NCBI GenBank assembly: GCA_028768545.1
Contig: CP054838.1
Location: forward strand, 62,001-126,000
Reading direction: 5' to 3'
Length of the DNA stretch: 64,000 nt
Origin: Desulfobacter sp.
GTDB taxonomy: Bacteria; Desulfobacterota; Desulfobacteria; Desulfobacterales; Desulfobacteraceae
Shown: positions 16,367-25,697 of the stretch, piece by piece
Numbering within the stretch: position 1 is the stretch's first letter
Layout: every line of letters starts with the position of its first letter
The notes under the pieces: generated by a model
What the model was told of the DNA's origin: nothing
Seen by the model: the letters and a program-made list of their open reading frames with translations, nothing else
Database searches by the model: none
Program-made: the position numbers and the translations under genes

Positions 16367-17938
16367 CTATACTTGAAACCGATCCCCCGGCTTTGGAATA
16401 AAGGCATTATACCCTTTTTGGGCAAGCCTTCCTGCAAAGGCCTCACTCTGGGAGGACTCCCCGTGAACAATGGCGATATTTTTTACATTAAGGTTGGACT
16501 GGTCAACGATTCGCATGAGTTCATGACGGTCCCCATGGGCAGAAAATCCGCCTATTTTTTCCACCCGGGCTTTTAAGGGATAGGATTTACCTAAAATTTT
16601 CACCTCAGGCGGCTCTTCCATATTGTCATTGGGCAGGCCCAGTTCTTCAATACGCCGTCCCAGGGTATGCTGGGCCATATACCCCACCAGAAGAACGGTA
16701 TTTTTAGGATCATGAATCTTATACCTTAAATGATGAAGAATCCTGCCGGCCTCACACATGCCCGATGCGGAAATCACCACATGGGGGGAGGTATCCCGGG
16801 TCAGGTTCATGGATTCGGCCACAGTGCCCACAAACTTGATCTTGTCAAAATAAAAGGGATTGAGCCCCTTTTCCAAAAAGGCCGCGTGGGTCTCCTTGTC
16901 ATAAGCTTCAGGATGCTCCCCAAATACCGTGGTAATATTTGATGCAAGGGGGCTGTCCACATAAATGGGCACCTTGGGCACGGCCCCGGACTCGTAAAGT
17001 TCATGGAGGATATAAATGATCTCCTGGGTCCTGCCATAGGCAAAGGAGGGGATGATCAAAGAACCGCCCCGCTCGACCGTCCTTTTCAGCACATCCTTCA
17101 TCCGCGCCCCAAGATCTTCCACGGGTTCGTGTTCCCGGTCTCCATAGGTGCTTTCCGTAATCATCAGATCAATATCCCGGTCCTCTTCATCAAAGATCAG
17201 GGTGGGATCCTTGAGTATGGGCTTGTCAAACCGCCCCACATCCCCGGTATACAGAATCCGCACAGGTTTTTCCCCCTGGTTGATGGTGATCAGGGAAAAG
17301 GCAGATCCCAGGATATGGCCGGCCACATAAAATTTTACCGTGATATTTTTACCAATGGTCACTGGAATACCAAAGGGATAACCGTCAATAAAAGAAAGGG
17401 ATTCTCTGGCCTCGTCCATGGTGTACAAGGGGGTCACCACCTCTAATCCGTGATCCTTTTGAAGGCGGGCAATGGCATCGACATCCAGGTCATAGGGATT
17501 TTTTTTGAGCAGGCTCTTGATCTTGTTCTTTTCCTTGGAAGAAATCGTCTTACGGGTCTTAGACTGCTCTGCCTGGTATAAAAATCCCCTCAACGACTTG
17601 TAGTTAAGATACTGGGAATCAGATTCCTGGATATGGCCCGAATCCATGAGCATGTAGTTTAAGGCATCCTTGGTGGGCCGGGTTGTGATAATCCGTCCGC
17701 TAAACCCGTTCCGGGTAAGCATGGGAATTCTGCCGGAATGGTCAATATGGGCATGGGAAAGCACCATTGAGGTAATGTCAGAACGTTTCAGGGGGAATGT
17801 TTGATTTTTCTCCCGGCTTTCCTTTCTCCGCCCCTGGAACATCCCGCAATCCAATAAAATTTTATCAACCCCGGTATCCAACACATGCATGGAGCCGGTC
17901 ACCTCGCCTGCGGCCCCTAAAAATCCGATTTCCACCAT
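16367..17938 (-). CDS. Metallo-beta-lactamase fold, beta-CASP RNA-processing exonuclease
   Basis: Zinc-dependent nuclease of the YSH1/CPSF73-like bacterial group. Start ATG 17938 (MVEIGFLGAAGEVTGS), with GGAA seven bases upstream; a TTG two codons earlier is less likely. Seen: the metal-binding LSHAHIDHSGRIP, AGHILGSAFSL, the TGDVGRFDKPIL motif, the beta-CASP region starting SLIIPSFAYGRTQEI, VVISASGMCEAGRILHHL, and the C-terminal IGGFSAHGDRHEL plus VHGESSQ. Length is about 523 aa, typical. It probably matures or degrades RNA; no operon partner is visible beyond the DUF4197 gene 31 bp upstream. Confidence 0.85.
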   Translation of the reverse strand: MVEIGFLGAAGEVTGSMHVLDTGVDKILLDCGMFQGRRKESREKNQTFPLKRSDITSMVLSHAHIDHSGRIPMLTRNGFSGRIITTRPTKDALNYMLMDSGHIQESDSQYLNYKSLRGFLYQAEQSKTRKTISSKEKNKIKSLLKKNPYDLDVDAIARLQKDHGLEVVTPLYTMDEARESLSFIDGYPFGIPVTIGKNITVKFYVAGHILGSAFSLITINQGEKPVRILYTGDVGRFDKPILKDPTLIFDEEDRDIDLMITESTYGDREHEPVEDLGARMKDVLKRTVERGGSLIIPSFAYGRTQEIIYILHELYESGAVPKVPIYVDSPLASNITTVFGEHPEAYDKETHAAFLEKGLNPFYFDKIKFVGTVAESMNLTRDTSPHVVISASGMCEAGRILHHLRYKIHDPKNTVLLVGYMAQHTLGRRIEELGLPNDNMEEPPEVKILGKSYPLKARVEKIGGFSAHGDRHELMRIVDQSNLNVKNIAIVHGESSQSEAFAGRLAQKGYNAFIPKPGDRFQV

Positions 17939-17968
17939 CAGCAATTTCCTTTATAAATCAATTTGAAA

Positions 17969-18709
17969 TCAGTTAAATACTTTTTGAAGCAATTCTGTGG
18001 TCCGTTTGGCTGGATTCTCACGAATGGCTTTTTCCTCCTGGGCCAGATAGTAAAAAATCCCGTCCATGGCCTTTGTCACGGCATGGGAGGTCAGATTCCC
18101 TTTGACATCCGGCACAAAGGGCAGGCTCTTGTACTCTCCCATCATCCGATCATAGGCCTGGACCGCGCCCACCTGGTCCAGGGTCTGCTCCACCACAGGG
18201 GTCATGGCCCGGGTAAGGCCCGGGGTCATCTTCTCCTGAAAATACTGGGTGGCAGCATCGTCTGCCCCGTCCAGAATGGCCTTGGCATCTTCAAACTCCA
18301 TCTGGGCAATGGCATCCAGAAACAATGCCTTTGCCTCGGCTGCCCGGTTGAGTTTTAACTCCACATCATCGGTATATGACCCCAAGCCTGCTTTGTCCAG
18401 CAAAGATTTGACCATGGAAAGGTTTTCCGGCAACGGAATATGGATATTTTGATCCGTGTTGAACCCGTCCTGAAGGCTGAGCTGGGAAACCACGGCAGAC
18501 GAGCCCTTTTCCAGGGCCTGCTTCAGGCCGGCAATAATCTCATCCATGGACAGGACCTGGTCAATGGCGGTTTCATCCGTTGAAAAAGATTTAAACAACC
18601 CCTTTCCCTTGTCCAGCCAGGAATTGCCGGCCAGAACAGGGCTGATGCCTGAACAGACCAGAACAAAAGCCACCAGGACCATGCCGTATATATAATTATT
18701 TTTTCTCAT
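17969..18709 (-). CDS. DUF4197-family secreted protein
   Basis: 246-aa protein with a signal peptide (YIYGMVLVAFVLVCSGISPV, then LAG). It is built mainly of helices, as in the DUF4197 family: DEIIAGLKQALEKGSSAVVS, ALFLDAIAQMEFEDAKAIL, DGADDAATQYF, and GIFYYLAQEEKAIRENPAKR then TTELLQKVF. Family members are periplasmic or lipid-anchored proteins of unknown function. It is transcribed on the minus strand between the AsmA-like and beta-CASP genes. Confidence 0.8.
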   Translation of the reverse strand: MRKNNYIYGMVLVAFVLVCSGISPVLAGNSWLDKGKGLFKSFSTDETAIDQVLSMDEIIAGLKQALEKGSSAVVSQLSLQDGFNTDQNIHIPLPENLSMVKSLLDKAGLGSYTDDVELKLNRAAEAKALFLDAIAQMEFEDAKAILDGADDAATQYFQEKMTPGLTRAMTPVVEQTLDQVGAVQAYDRMMGEYKSLPFVPDVKGNLTSHAVTKAMDGIFYYLAQEEKAIRENPAKRTTELLQKVFN

Positions 18710-18791
18710 TTAATTCCTTTTCCCGGATATCTCATTAAAATTTTGCCTGCCACGAAAAAATTGAACCAAAAACAATGATCAAAACAGGTCG

Positions 18792-20792
18792 TTATTTAAT
18801 AAACCCCTTGAGAAGGCTTTTGGCTTTGTCTTCCGGTGATGCAGTCTCCCCGGCCTTGCCCTCTTGTTCCGTCTTGCCCTCTATCAATCCTTTAATGCCT
18901 TGGGCATCAGGGATCTGACCGCCCACAACAGCGGCAAGATCCGGCCTTACCTTGGGGGAGGCATAGGTGCCGGTGACCACCAGGGGTATCAAAAGGCCTG
19001 AACGCTCCTTGGTGTCTCCCTGCCCCTTTAAGGTAGCAACAACCTTGGGCTCCACCCTGAAATCCAGGCTTTCTTTAACCAAAAAGGTTTCCCCTTTGAC
19101 CCCCAGCCTGAGCAAGGGAGAGACCAGGCTGGCATCTGAAATCTTGACCAGACCCTTGTCCGCGGTAAACGGAATTTTAAGTTCGGCAAAATCTGTTCTC
19201 GGCTTTTGCTCCTGTTTTTCTCCCAGGCCCAGGCCAGATGCGGCATTTCGTATGGAGCCTGCGATATCCATGCCCACAATGGCCCCGTCCAAAAAGGTTA
19301 AATTGCCCTTGCCGCCCAGGCTTGATTTAATCTGTTCAGGGGAATCCCCGTTCATGGCCAGCATAATATCTGCGGCCAATGTCCCTTCAATGATCTCTTT
19401 TTGAACGGCATCCCTGATCATGGGGCCTGCCTGAATGGACTGGGCATTCACACTGACCTGGGTTGCGGGAATGTCTGTCCGGACATCGACCCGGGCCTTG
19501 ACCCCGGCCTTGCCCTGGTAAAAATCCATGGAAAAGGGATTCAGGTTAAATACCCCGTTTTTCCCGGTGACCTGAACCAGAATATTATCCATTTTCAGGT
19601 TGGCTGCCTTTAACTGGCCGATCTTGGCCTTTCCGTCCAGCACCATCTTTCGCAAAGGGGCGTAATCGGTTTTTGCCCGGGGGCCTGAATCTTTTTTGGC
19701 CGGTGTTTTTTGGGCGGCCGTCTCCTCTTTGGGGGGCAGGTACCGGTCAACGTCAATCTTGTCCAGGGACAGGTCAAACTTAAGATCCGGCCGGTCAAAA
19801 GCCTTGGCCTGGGCTGTAAAGGTCAGGGTAGAATTATCCAGCCCGGCCATGCCTTGGGAGAGGGAAACAGCCCTTGCATTTCCGCTGATCCGGGCCTTGA
19901 AAGAGACCTTGTCCAGCACCTTGGGATCACTGGTTTTCACGGGAAAGGGCTGACCCAGACGGTCAAACAATTTCCTGGGCGAGAAAGGCAGGACTTCCAG
20001 ATCCAGATCCAGCGTCTGGGCTGTCATGGGCTTGATCAGCCGTCCTTTCAGCTTAAGTTCCAGTTCATCCAGGGCCTTGACCAGAAGGTCCAGACCAATA
20101 TCTTCTTTACCCGGATCTTTTCCCAAAGGGCCTGCCATGCCGGAAACAGACAGGGGATGCCCGTCCAGAATCGCACTGAAATCAATTTTCACAGGCTTGT
20201 CCAGACTGATATCAACAAGATCCAGGTTTAAATCACTGATCTTTTTGGTCATTCCAGATGAGAGATCTGAATAAACCAGGCCGCCGTTGACAATGGAGAA
20301 CTTGCCCACCATCAGGGACTCAATGGGCAGAGGTTTATCTGAACCGCTTTCTGAGGGTTGATCTGTCTTGGGTTTTTCTTTTGTCCCTTTTTTACCCAAG
20401 TCCTCCCAATTGCCTTTTCCGGCCTTGTTTTTCTTGAGCATAATCTGGGGAGAATCCATGATAAAGGTATCCACCTGGATTTGCCGGGACAACAGGGGCA
20501 TGACCTTGAGCCTGACTTCAAAGCCCTTGACCGAAATCATCTCATTTGTCCCAAAACCCGGGGCATTGCCCAGCTTCAGGTCAGACAGGCTCACCCCCAC
20601 CCAGGGAAAAACAGAGAGTTTGATATCATCGCCCATGGAAAAGGAACGCCCGGTCTGCTCGGCCACAATGGCCTCGATCCGGGGCTTATACTTCTGGACA
20701 TCCACAAACATGGGCACAAGGACAATGGCGGCCACAATCAATACCAGGACCAGCCCCACAAGTATAGAGCCCCACTTTATCATCTTCTTCAT
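18792..20792 (-). CDS. AsmA-family envelope protein
   Basis: 666-aa AsmA-like protein, anchored by one N-terminal helix (ILVGLVLVLIVAAIVLVPMF) followed by the family start VDVQKYKPRIEAIVAEQTGR. A periplasmic domain of repeated amphipathic beta strands follows, and the typical C-terminal segment FLDGAIVGMDIAGSIRNAAS with the LVVTGTYASPKVRPDLAAVV motif. The linker near residues 130-150 and the C-terminus are Lys/Glu-rich. AsmA-like proteins are linked to lipid transport and outer-membrane assembly. Thiol peroxidase lies 42 bp upstream on the same strand and could be co-transcribed. Confidence 0.82.
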   Translation of the reverse strand: MKKMIKWGSILVGLVLVLIVAAIVLVPMFVDVQKYKPRIEAIVAEQTGRSFSMGDDIKLSVFPWVGVSLSDLKLGNAPGFGTNEMISVKGFEVRLKVMPLLSRQIQVDTFIMDSPQIMLKKNKAGKGNWEDLGKKGTKEKPKTDQPSESGSDKPLPIESLMVGKFSIVNGGLVYSDLSSGMTKKISDLNLDLVDISLDKPVKIDFSAILDGHPLSVSGMAGPLGKDPGKEDIGLDLLVKALDELELKLKGRLIKPMTAQTLDLDLEVLPFSPRKLFDRLGQPFPVKTSDPKVLDKVSFKARISGNARAVSLSQGMAGLDNSTLTFTAQAKAFDRPDLKFDLSLDKIDVDRYLPPKEETAAQKTPAKKDSGPRAKTDYAPLRKMVLDGKAKIGQLKAANLKMDNILVQVTGKNGVFNLNPFSMDFYQGKAGVKARVDVRTDIPATQVSVNAQSIQAGPMIRDAVQKEIIEGTLAADIMLAMNGDSPEQIKSSLGGKGNLTFLDGAIVGMDIAGSIRNAASGLGLGEKQEQKPRTDFAELKIPFTADKGLVKISDASLVSPLLRLGVKGETFLVKESLDFRVEPKVVATLKGQGDTKERSGLLIPLVVTGTYASPKVRPDLAAVVGGQIPDAQGIKGLIEGKTEQEGKAGETASPEDKAKSLLKGFIK

Positions 20793-20834
20793 TGTATTCT
20801 CCCTAATTTTAAAAAAGTCAAAAAAAAACCGGAT

Positions 20835-21335
20835 TTATGACAGAACTGAAAAGGCTGCCTCATAATCAGGTTCTTCTTTGATTTCATCCACCAGCTGGGC
20901 ATGGACCACAATACCCGATTCGTCCACCACGATAACCGCCCGGGCAGTCAGTCCTGCCAGGGGGCCGTCCTGGATGGCCACCCCATAATCTTTTTTGAAT
21001 TCAGGATTGCGGAATACCGATGCTGTGACCACATTTTCAATGCCCTCGGCCCCGCAGAACCTCTGAAAGGCAAAGGGCAAATCCTCTGAAATGCATACCA
21101 CAGTAGTATTGTCCAGAGATGCCGCCTGTTCGTTGAATTTCCGGACAGAGGTCGCGCATACCGGGGTGTCGATGCTGGGGAAAATATTAAGCACCACTTG
21201 TTTTCCTTTCAGGTCATCAAGGGTGATGGGAGAAAGATCCTGCTGAACCCCGGTAAATGCCTTTGCCAAACTGCCTTTGACCGGGAAATCTCCGGCCAGT
21301 GCCACTGGGTTGCCGCCTAATTGAGTAGAAGCCAT
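20835..21335 (-). CDS. tpx: Thiol peroxidase (atypical 2-Cys peroxiredoxin)
   Basis: 166 aa, the standard Tpx length. The peroxidatic Cys60 lies in SIDTPVCATSV and the resolving Cys94 in AFQRFCGAEGIENV, the Tpx-specific spacing. The N-terminal LGGNPVALAGDFP and C-terminal GLTARAVIVVDESG are also family features. It reduces hydrogen peroxide and alkyl peroxides in the cytoplasm using thioredoxin, a plausible defence in an anaerobe. Confidence 0.93.
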   Translation of the reverse strand: MASTQLGGNPVALAGDFPVKGSLAKAFTGVQQDLSPITLDDLKGKQVVLNIFPSIDTPVCATSVRKFNEQAASLDNTTVVCISEDLPFAFQRFCGAEGIENVVTASVFRNPEFKKDYGVAIQDGPLAGLTARAVIVVDESGIVVHAQLVDEIKEEPDYEAAFSVLS

Positions 21336-21613
21336 GAATCGTCTCCTTTGTATAAAAATATATCATTTAAATGCAGGTTATAAAATTTGTCCGGTATTGA
21401 TGATTTTTCCGGACGCATCTTTTAATAGTAAGGACTTGACCACGTTTTTCAAGACAAGTATTGATAATTCTACTCTACCACGACCCATATTTTTTTCAAT
21501 GGATTTTTCAAATGTCCTGCCGGGCAGCCTGCAATATAAATTATTCTGGCGCGCACCGTCAATTCCGGTTATAGTAAACATCGATCCCAATCTTTTGACC
21601 AGGATAAATTAAG

Positions 21614-23500
21614 ATGAGATTAGAGTCCCAAAACAGAATAATATCCAATTTAACCCGCTTCAAACCCTTTTTCATCCTATGCCTTTTGCTGTATACAGGT
21701 ATCACTCCGGCCAAAGCAGCAGGGGCGGCTTCCATGGAAATCAACTGGGTGGACATCGGTGTCGGTCTTGCCGGCGGACTGGCCCTGTTTCTTTACGGCA
21801 TGGACAAGATGAGCACGGGCATGAAAAGCACGGCCGGAAACAAGATGCGCTCCATCTTAAGCTCTCTGACCCAGAACCAGGTGGTGGCCATGATGGTAGG
21901 CGCCTTTGTCACCATGATCATCCAGTCCTCATCTGCCACCACAGTCATGCTGGTCAGCTTTGTCCAGGCAGGTCTGCTGAACCTGACACAGTCTTTAGGA
22001 GTGATTCTGGGAGCCGATATCGGCACCACCGTGACCGCCCAGATGATCGCCTTTAAACTCACGGATTATGCCCTGCTCATGCTGGCCATGGGATTTTTGG
22101 TTAAAACCGTTGGCAAAACGGAAAAAATCCGGTCCATCGGCGATATTATTCTGGGATTCGGCATTTTATTTTTCGGGATGAAGCTCATGAGCGATGTGAT
22201 GACCCCCTTGCGAACCTATCCCCCCTTTATCGCCCTGATGCAGAACATGGAACTTCCTTTGACCGGGATTGCCGCAGGCGCCCTGTTCACGGCCCTTGTC
22301 CAGAGCAGCTCTGCCACCACCGGGGTGCTCATTGTCCTGGCCCAGGAAAATCTGATCACCCTGGAAGCTGGGATCCCGGTTATCTTCGGGGCCAATATCG
22401 GCACCTGCGTCACCGCGGTGCTGGCCGGTATCGGGGCATCCCGGGAGGCAAAGCGGGTGGCCCTGGCCCATGTATTGTTCAAACTTGCCGGCGTGGCCCT
22501 GTTTGTCTTCTGGATTCCCAAATTTGCCCAGATGGTCCAGGCCCTTGGCCAGGGGTTCGGGTCGGGCACGGCAAGGGACCTTGCCAATGCCCACACCTTA
22601 TTCAACGTGAGCATAGGCCTTTTTTTCCTCCCCTTTACCCCCCTGTTTGCCAAACTCATCTATCGGCTGTATCCGGATCACAAAACAGACCCGGACAGAA
22701 CAATCAGCACCCTGTATATTGAAGATGCCGTACTTGAAACCCCCTCTTTGGCCATTGATCTGGCCCGGGCGGAAATGTCCAGAATGGCCAAACTTTTAGG
22801 CAGAATGCTCAATGCCGTGATTGTGCCTTTTTTATCCGATGAAAAACATATGGCCGCCCCTGAAATGAGTCCCCAAGAACGGCAGATGCTCATCAGGGAA
22901 ATTCCCAGAAAAGATGCATTCATCCCCAGTCTGACCCTGATGCAGGGGTTGGATTTAAGGGAGGATAAGATTGATTTCCTCCAGAAAAAAATCAGCCTTT
23001 ATCTGGCCCGGATTGCCCAGGGCAATATCACCAAGGACCAGGCAAAAGAGGTCTTTGGTATGGTTTCCATTGTCAAGGACATCGAAAGCATGGGCGACAT
23101 CATTCACAGGAATATGATCCCTTTGATTGCCAAAAAAAAACGGATCAAATATGATTTTTCAACAGAGGGTAAAGAAGAGCTGCTCATCTACCACGGCAAA
23201 GTCATCAAGCAGGTCCGGCTGCTCGAGGCCGGGTTAAAGGAGTCCAACACCCGCATGGCCTTAAAAATCATGAAAAAAGAACGAAAATATCTGGACCTTG
23301 AATCCCAATACCGGGCCATGCATCTGGAACGGATCATTTTAAAAAATGAAAATGCCATTGAAACCAATGAGGTGCATTTAGAACTCATGGACCTGATGAA
23401 ACAGATTGTCCTTTATTCGGCCAATATCGCCCAGACCTATGTGAATACGACTGCCCAGGATTCTGAAGACCATCTGACCCCGGAAGCCAAACAAGAATAA
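21614..23500 (+). CDS. Na+/phosphate cotransporter family protein with PhoU-like tail
   Basis: 628-aa membrane protein of the NptA/YjbB family. Start ATG 21614 follows AGGATAAATTAAG. An N-terminal hydrophobic segment (possibly a signal peptide) is followed by two inverted Na/Pi repeats, each with the QSSSATT signature (FVTMIIQSSSATTVMLVSFV; FTALVQSSSATTGVLIVLAQ) and the companion GADIGTTVTA and GANIGTCVTA. From about residue 380 a helical PhoU-like cytoplasmic domain of 200 aa follows (LDLREDKIDFLQKKISLYLA). It probably moves phosphate with sodium, perhaps exporting it as YjbB does. It is a single gene, divergent from tpx across 278 bp. Confidence 0.88.
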   Translation: MRLESQNRIISNLTRFKPFFILCLLLYTGITPAKAAGAASMEINWVDIGVGLAGGLALFLYGMDKMSTGMKSTAGNKMRSILSSLTQNQVVAMMVGAFVTMIIQSSSATTVMLVSFVQAGLLNLTQSLGVILGADIGTTVTAQMIAFKLTDYALLMLAMGFLVKTVGKTEKIRSIGDIILGFGILFFGMKLMSDVMTPLRTYPPFIALMQNMELPLTGIAAGALFTALVQSSSATTGVLIVLAQENLITLEAGIPVIFGANIGTCVTAVLAGIGASREAKRVALAHVLFKLAGVALFVFWIPKFAQMVQALGQGFGSGTARDLANAHTLFNVSIGLFFLPFTPLFAKLIYRLYPDHKTDPDRTISTLYIEDAVLETPSLAIDLARAEMSRMAKLLGRMLNAVIVPFLSDEKHMAAPEMSPQERQMLIREIPRKDAFIPSLTLMQGLDLREDKIDFLQKKISLYLARIAQGNITKDQAKEVFGMVSIVKDIESMGDIIHRNMIPLIAKKKRIKYDFSTEGKEELLIYHGKVIKQVRLLEAGLKESNTRMALKIMKKERKYLDLESQYRAMHLERIILKNENAIETNEVHLELMDLMKQIVLYSANIAQTYVNTTAQDSEDHLTPEAKQE

Positions 23501-23540
23501 CCCCATGGTCCCCCTTAAAACCAGGCCAGCCCGGATGGAA

Positions 23541-25679
23541 TCACCCTTTTTTCATGGACAGGGAAATCCGTTTCCTTTGAGGATCCACTGAAATCACCCG
23601 GACCTTCACCTGCTGGCGGACCCTGACAATCTGACCGGGATCCTTGACAAACCGGTCTGACAGCTGGCTGATGTGGACCAGGCCGTCCTGGTGAACCCCC
23701 ACATCCACAAAGGCGCCAAAAGCCGTAACATTGGTGACAATTCCGGGCAGGGTCATTCCGGGCACAAGGTCTGTTATCTTCTGCACCCGCTCATCAAAGG
23801 CAAAGGATTGAAACGCCTGTCTTGGATCCCGGCCCGGGGCAGACAATTCCTTAATAATATCCTTTAGGGTGGGCAGTCCGGTTTCAACGGTCACATAGGG
23901 GGTCAGATCCATATTTTCAAACAAAACCGGCCGGCCCATGACCTCGTTGATTTTCCATCCTTTATCTTTGGCAATCATGTTGACGATATTGTAGGATTCC
24001 GGATGAATGCCCGAGTTGTCCAAAGGATTTTTTGCATTCTTGATCCTCAAAAACCCGGCCGCCTGTTCAAAGGCTTTGGGTCCGAGTCTCGGCACCTTGA
24101 GCAATTGGCGGCGGCTGGTAAAGGCACCATTTTCATTCCGATGGGTCACCAGATTGGCTACAATGGTCTGGTTCAGCCCTGAGACCTGGGCCAAAAGCTC
24201 CTTGGAAGCCGTATTCACCTCCACTCCTACCCGGTTGACACAGCTTTTAACCACATCATCCAGGCTGGTTCTCAAAAGGGTCTGGTCCACATCATGCTGG
24301 TATTGGCCCACCCCAATGGATTTGGGATCAATTTTGACAAGCTCGGCCAAAGGATCCATGAGGCGCCGGCCAATGGATATGGCCCCTCTCACCGTGATAT
24401 CCTGGTCAGAAAATTCCTCCCTGGCACAGGCAGAGGCGGAATAAACAGAGGCCCCGCTCTCATCGGTCATGATGACCTCAATCCCCTTATCCATTTGATT
24501 TTCTTTGAGAACTTCCATGACAAGCGTCTGGGTTTCACGGCCGGCCGTGCCGTTGCCAATGGCAATGGCCTGGATATCATATTTAACCGCCAGGCCAAGA
24601 ATGGTCTCTTTGGCCTGGCTGGGTTTGTGAATATAGATAAGATCATGATGAACCAGGTTGCCCTGGGGGGTGAGGCAAACAATTTTGCACCCGGTCCTGA
24701 ATCCCGGATCAACGGCCATGACCCGTTTTTCGCCCAAAGGCGGGGCCAGGAGCAGCTCCCTTAAATTCTTGGCAAACACCTCAACGCTGAGCCGGTCTGC
24801 AATGGATTTAAGACGGGCCATGGTCTCTTTTTCAATGGATTTGGACAAGAGCCTTTTATACCCGTCTTTTATGGCAAGCGCCATCTGCTCCCGGAGCATG
24901 GGATCTGTCCGGGATGAGCTGTCAAGACTGAATTTGCCCATTAATGCCAGTCCCTCGTCTTCCCCAGGCAGTACATGGACGGTGAGCAGGGCTTCATCCT
25001 GGCCCCGGAACATGGCCAGCACCCTGTGGGAAGGGGCTTTTACCGCAGGTTCGCTCCAGTCAAAATAATCTTTGAACTTGGCAGCCTCCTCCTGTTTTCC
25101 CTTTTTAACTTTGGCAGAAATCATGGCCCCGGACCAGAACAACTCTCTCATGGCTTTGCGGATGCAAGGATCCTGGCTCAGTTCTTCTGCAATGATATCC
25201 CTGGCCCCGGCAAGGGCGGCCTGTTCATCCATAACTTTTTTTTCAGGATCAATGAATTTAACGACCTGCCCCTGAAGACTCTTCTGGCCCTGGGCCCGGA
25301 TAATTCCGGCCAGGGGAGCCAGCCCCTGATCCCTGGCTTTGGTGGCCCGGGTCTCTTTTTTGGGTTTATACCCCTGGTAAAGATCTTCAAGCTCGGCCAG
25401 GCTCTTTGGTTTCTCAAAGGCTGCGGCCAGTTCAGACGTGAGCAGGTCCCGGGCTGTCAAAGACTTTAAAATGGCGGTTTTCCGGTCTAAAAAGGCCTTG
25501 AATGATTCCATTTTATCCCGGATAGCGGCAATGGCCACCTCATCCATGGATCCTGTTTTTTCTTTTCTGTACCGGGCAATAAACCAGATGGTGGCCCCTT
25601 GATCCAGAAGAGAGATAACCGCCTCAACCTCTTTTTTTCCAAGCCCTGTTTCAAGGCTGACTTGCCTGGCAATATTCAT
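23541..25679 (-). CDS. tex: Tex-family RNA-binding transcription accessory protein
   Basis: 712-aa Tex protein. Seen in order: the helical N-terminus (GATIWFIARYRKEKTGSMDE), the YqgF/RNase H-like domain (MAVDPGFRTGCKIVCL; AIGNGTAGRETQ), the helix-hairpin-helix region (VGVEVNTASKELLAQVSGLN; VPRLGPKAFEQAAGFLRI) and the C-terminal S1 domain (MTLPGIVTNVTAFGAFVDVG, then VHQDGLVHISQLSD). Tex binds nucleic acid and supports transcription and fitness in many bacteria. It lies 18 bp after the DNA methyltransferase on the same strand, so the two may share a transcript. Confidence 0.93.
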   Translation of the reverse strand: MNIARQVSLETGLGKKEVEAVISLLDQGATIWFIARYRKEKTGSMDEVAIAAIRDKMESFKAFLDRKTAILKSLTARDLLTSELAAAFEKPKSLAELEDLYQGYKPKKETRATKARDQGLAPLAGIIRAQGQKSLQGQVVKFIDPEKKVMDEQAALAGARDIIAEELSQDPCIRKAMRELFWSGAMISAKVKKGKQEEAAKFKDYFDWSEPAVKAPSHRVLAMFRGQDEALLTVHVLPGEDEGLALMGKFSLDSSSRTDPMLREQMALAIKDGYKRLLSKSIEKETMARLKSIADRLSVEVFAKNLRELLLAPPLGEKRVMAVDPGFRTGCKIVCLTPQGNLVHHDLIYIHKPSQAKETILGLAVKYDIQAIAIGNGTAGRETQTLVMEVLKENQMDKGIEVIMTDESGASVYSASACAREEFSDQDITVRGAISIGRRLMDPLAELVKIDPKSIGVGQYQHDVDQTLLRTSLDDVVKSCVNRVGVEVNTASKELLAQVSGLNQTIVANLVTHRNENGAFTSRRQLLKVPRLGPKAFEQAAGFLRIKNAKNPLDNSGIHPESYNIVNMIAKDKGWKINEVMGRPVLFENMDLTPYVTVETGLPTLKDIIKELSAPGRDPRQAFQSFAFDERVQKITDLVPGMTLPGIVTNVTAFGAFVDVGVHQDGLVHISQLSDRFVKDPGQIVRVRQQVKVRVISVDPQRKRISLSMKKG

Positions 25680-25697
25680 CCTAAACTTTTAATTTCC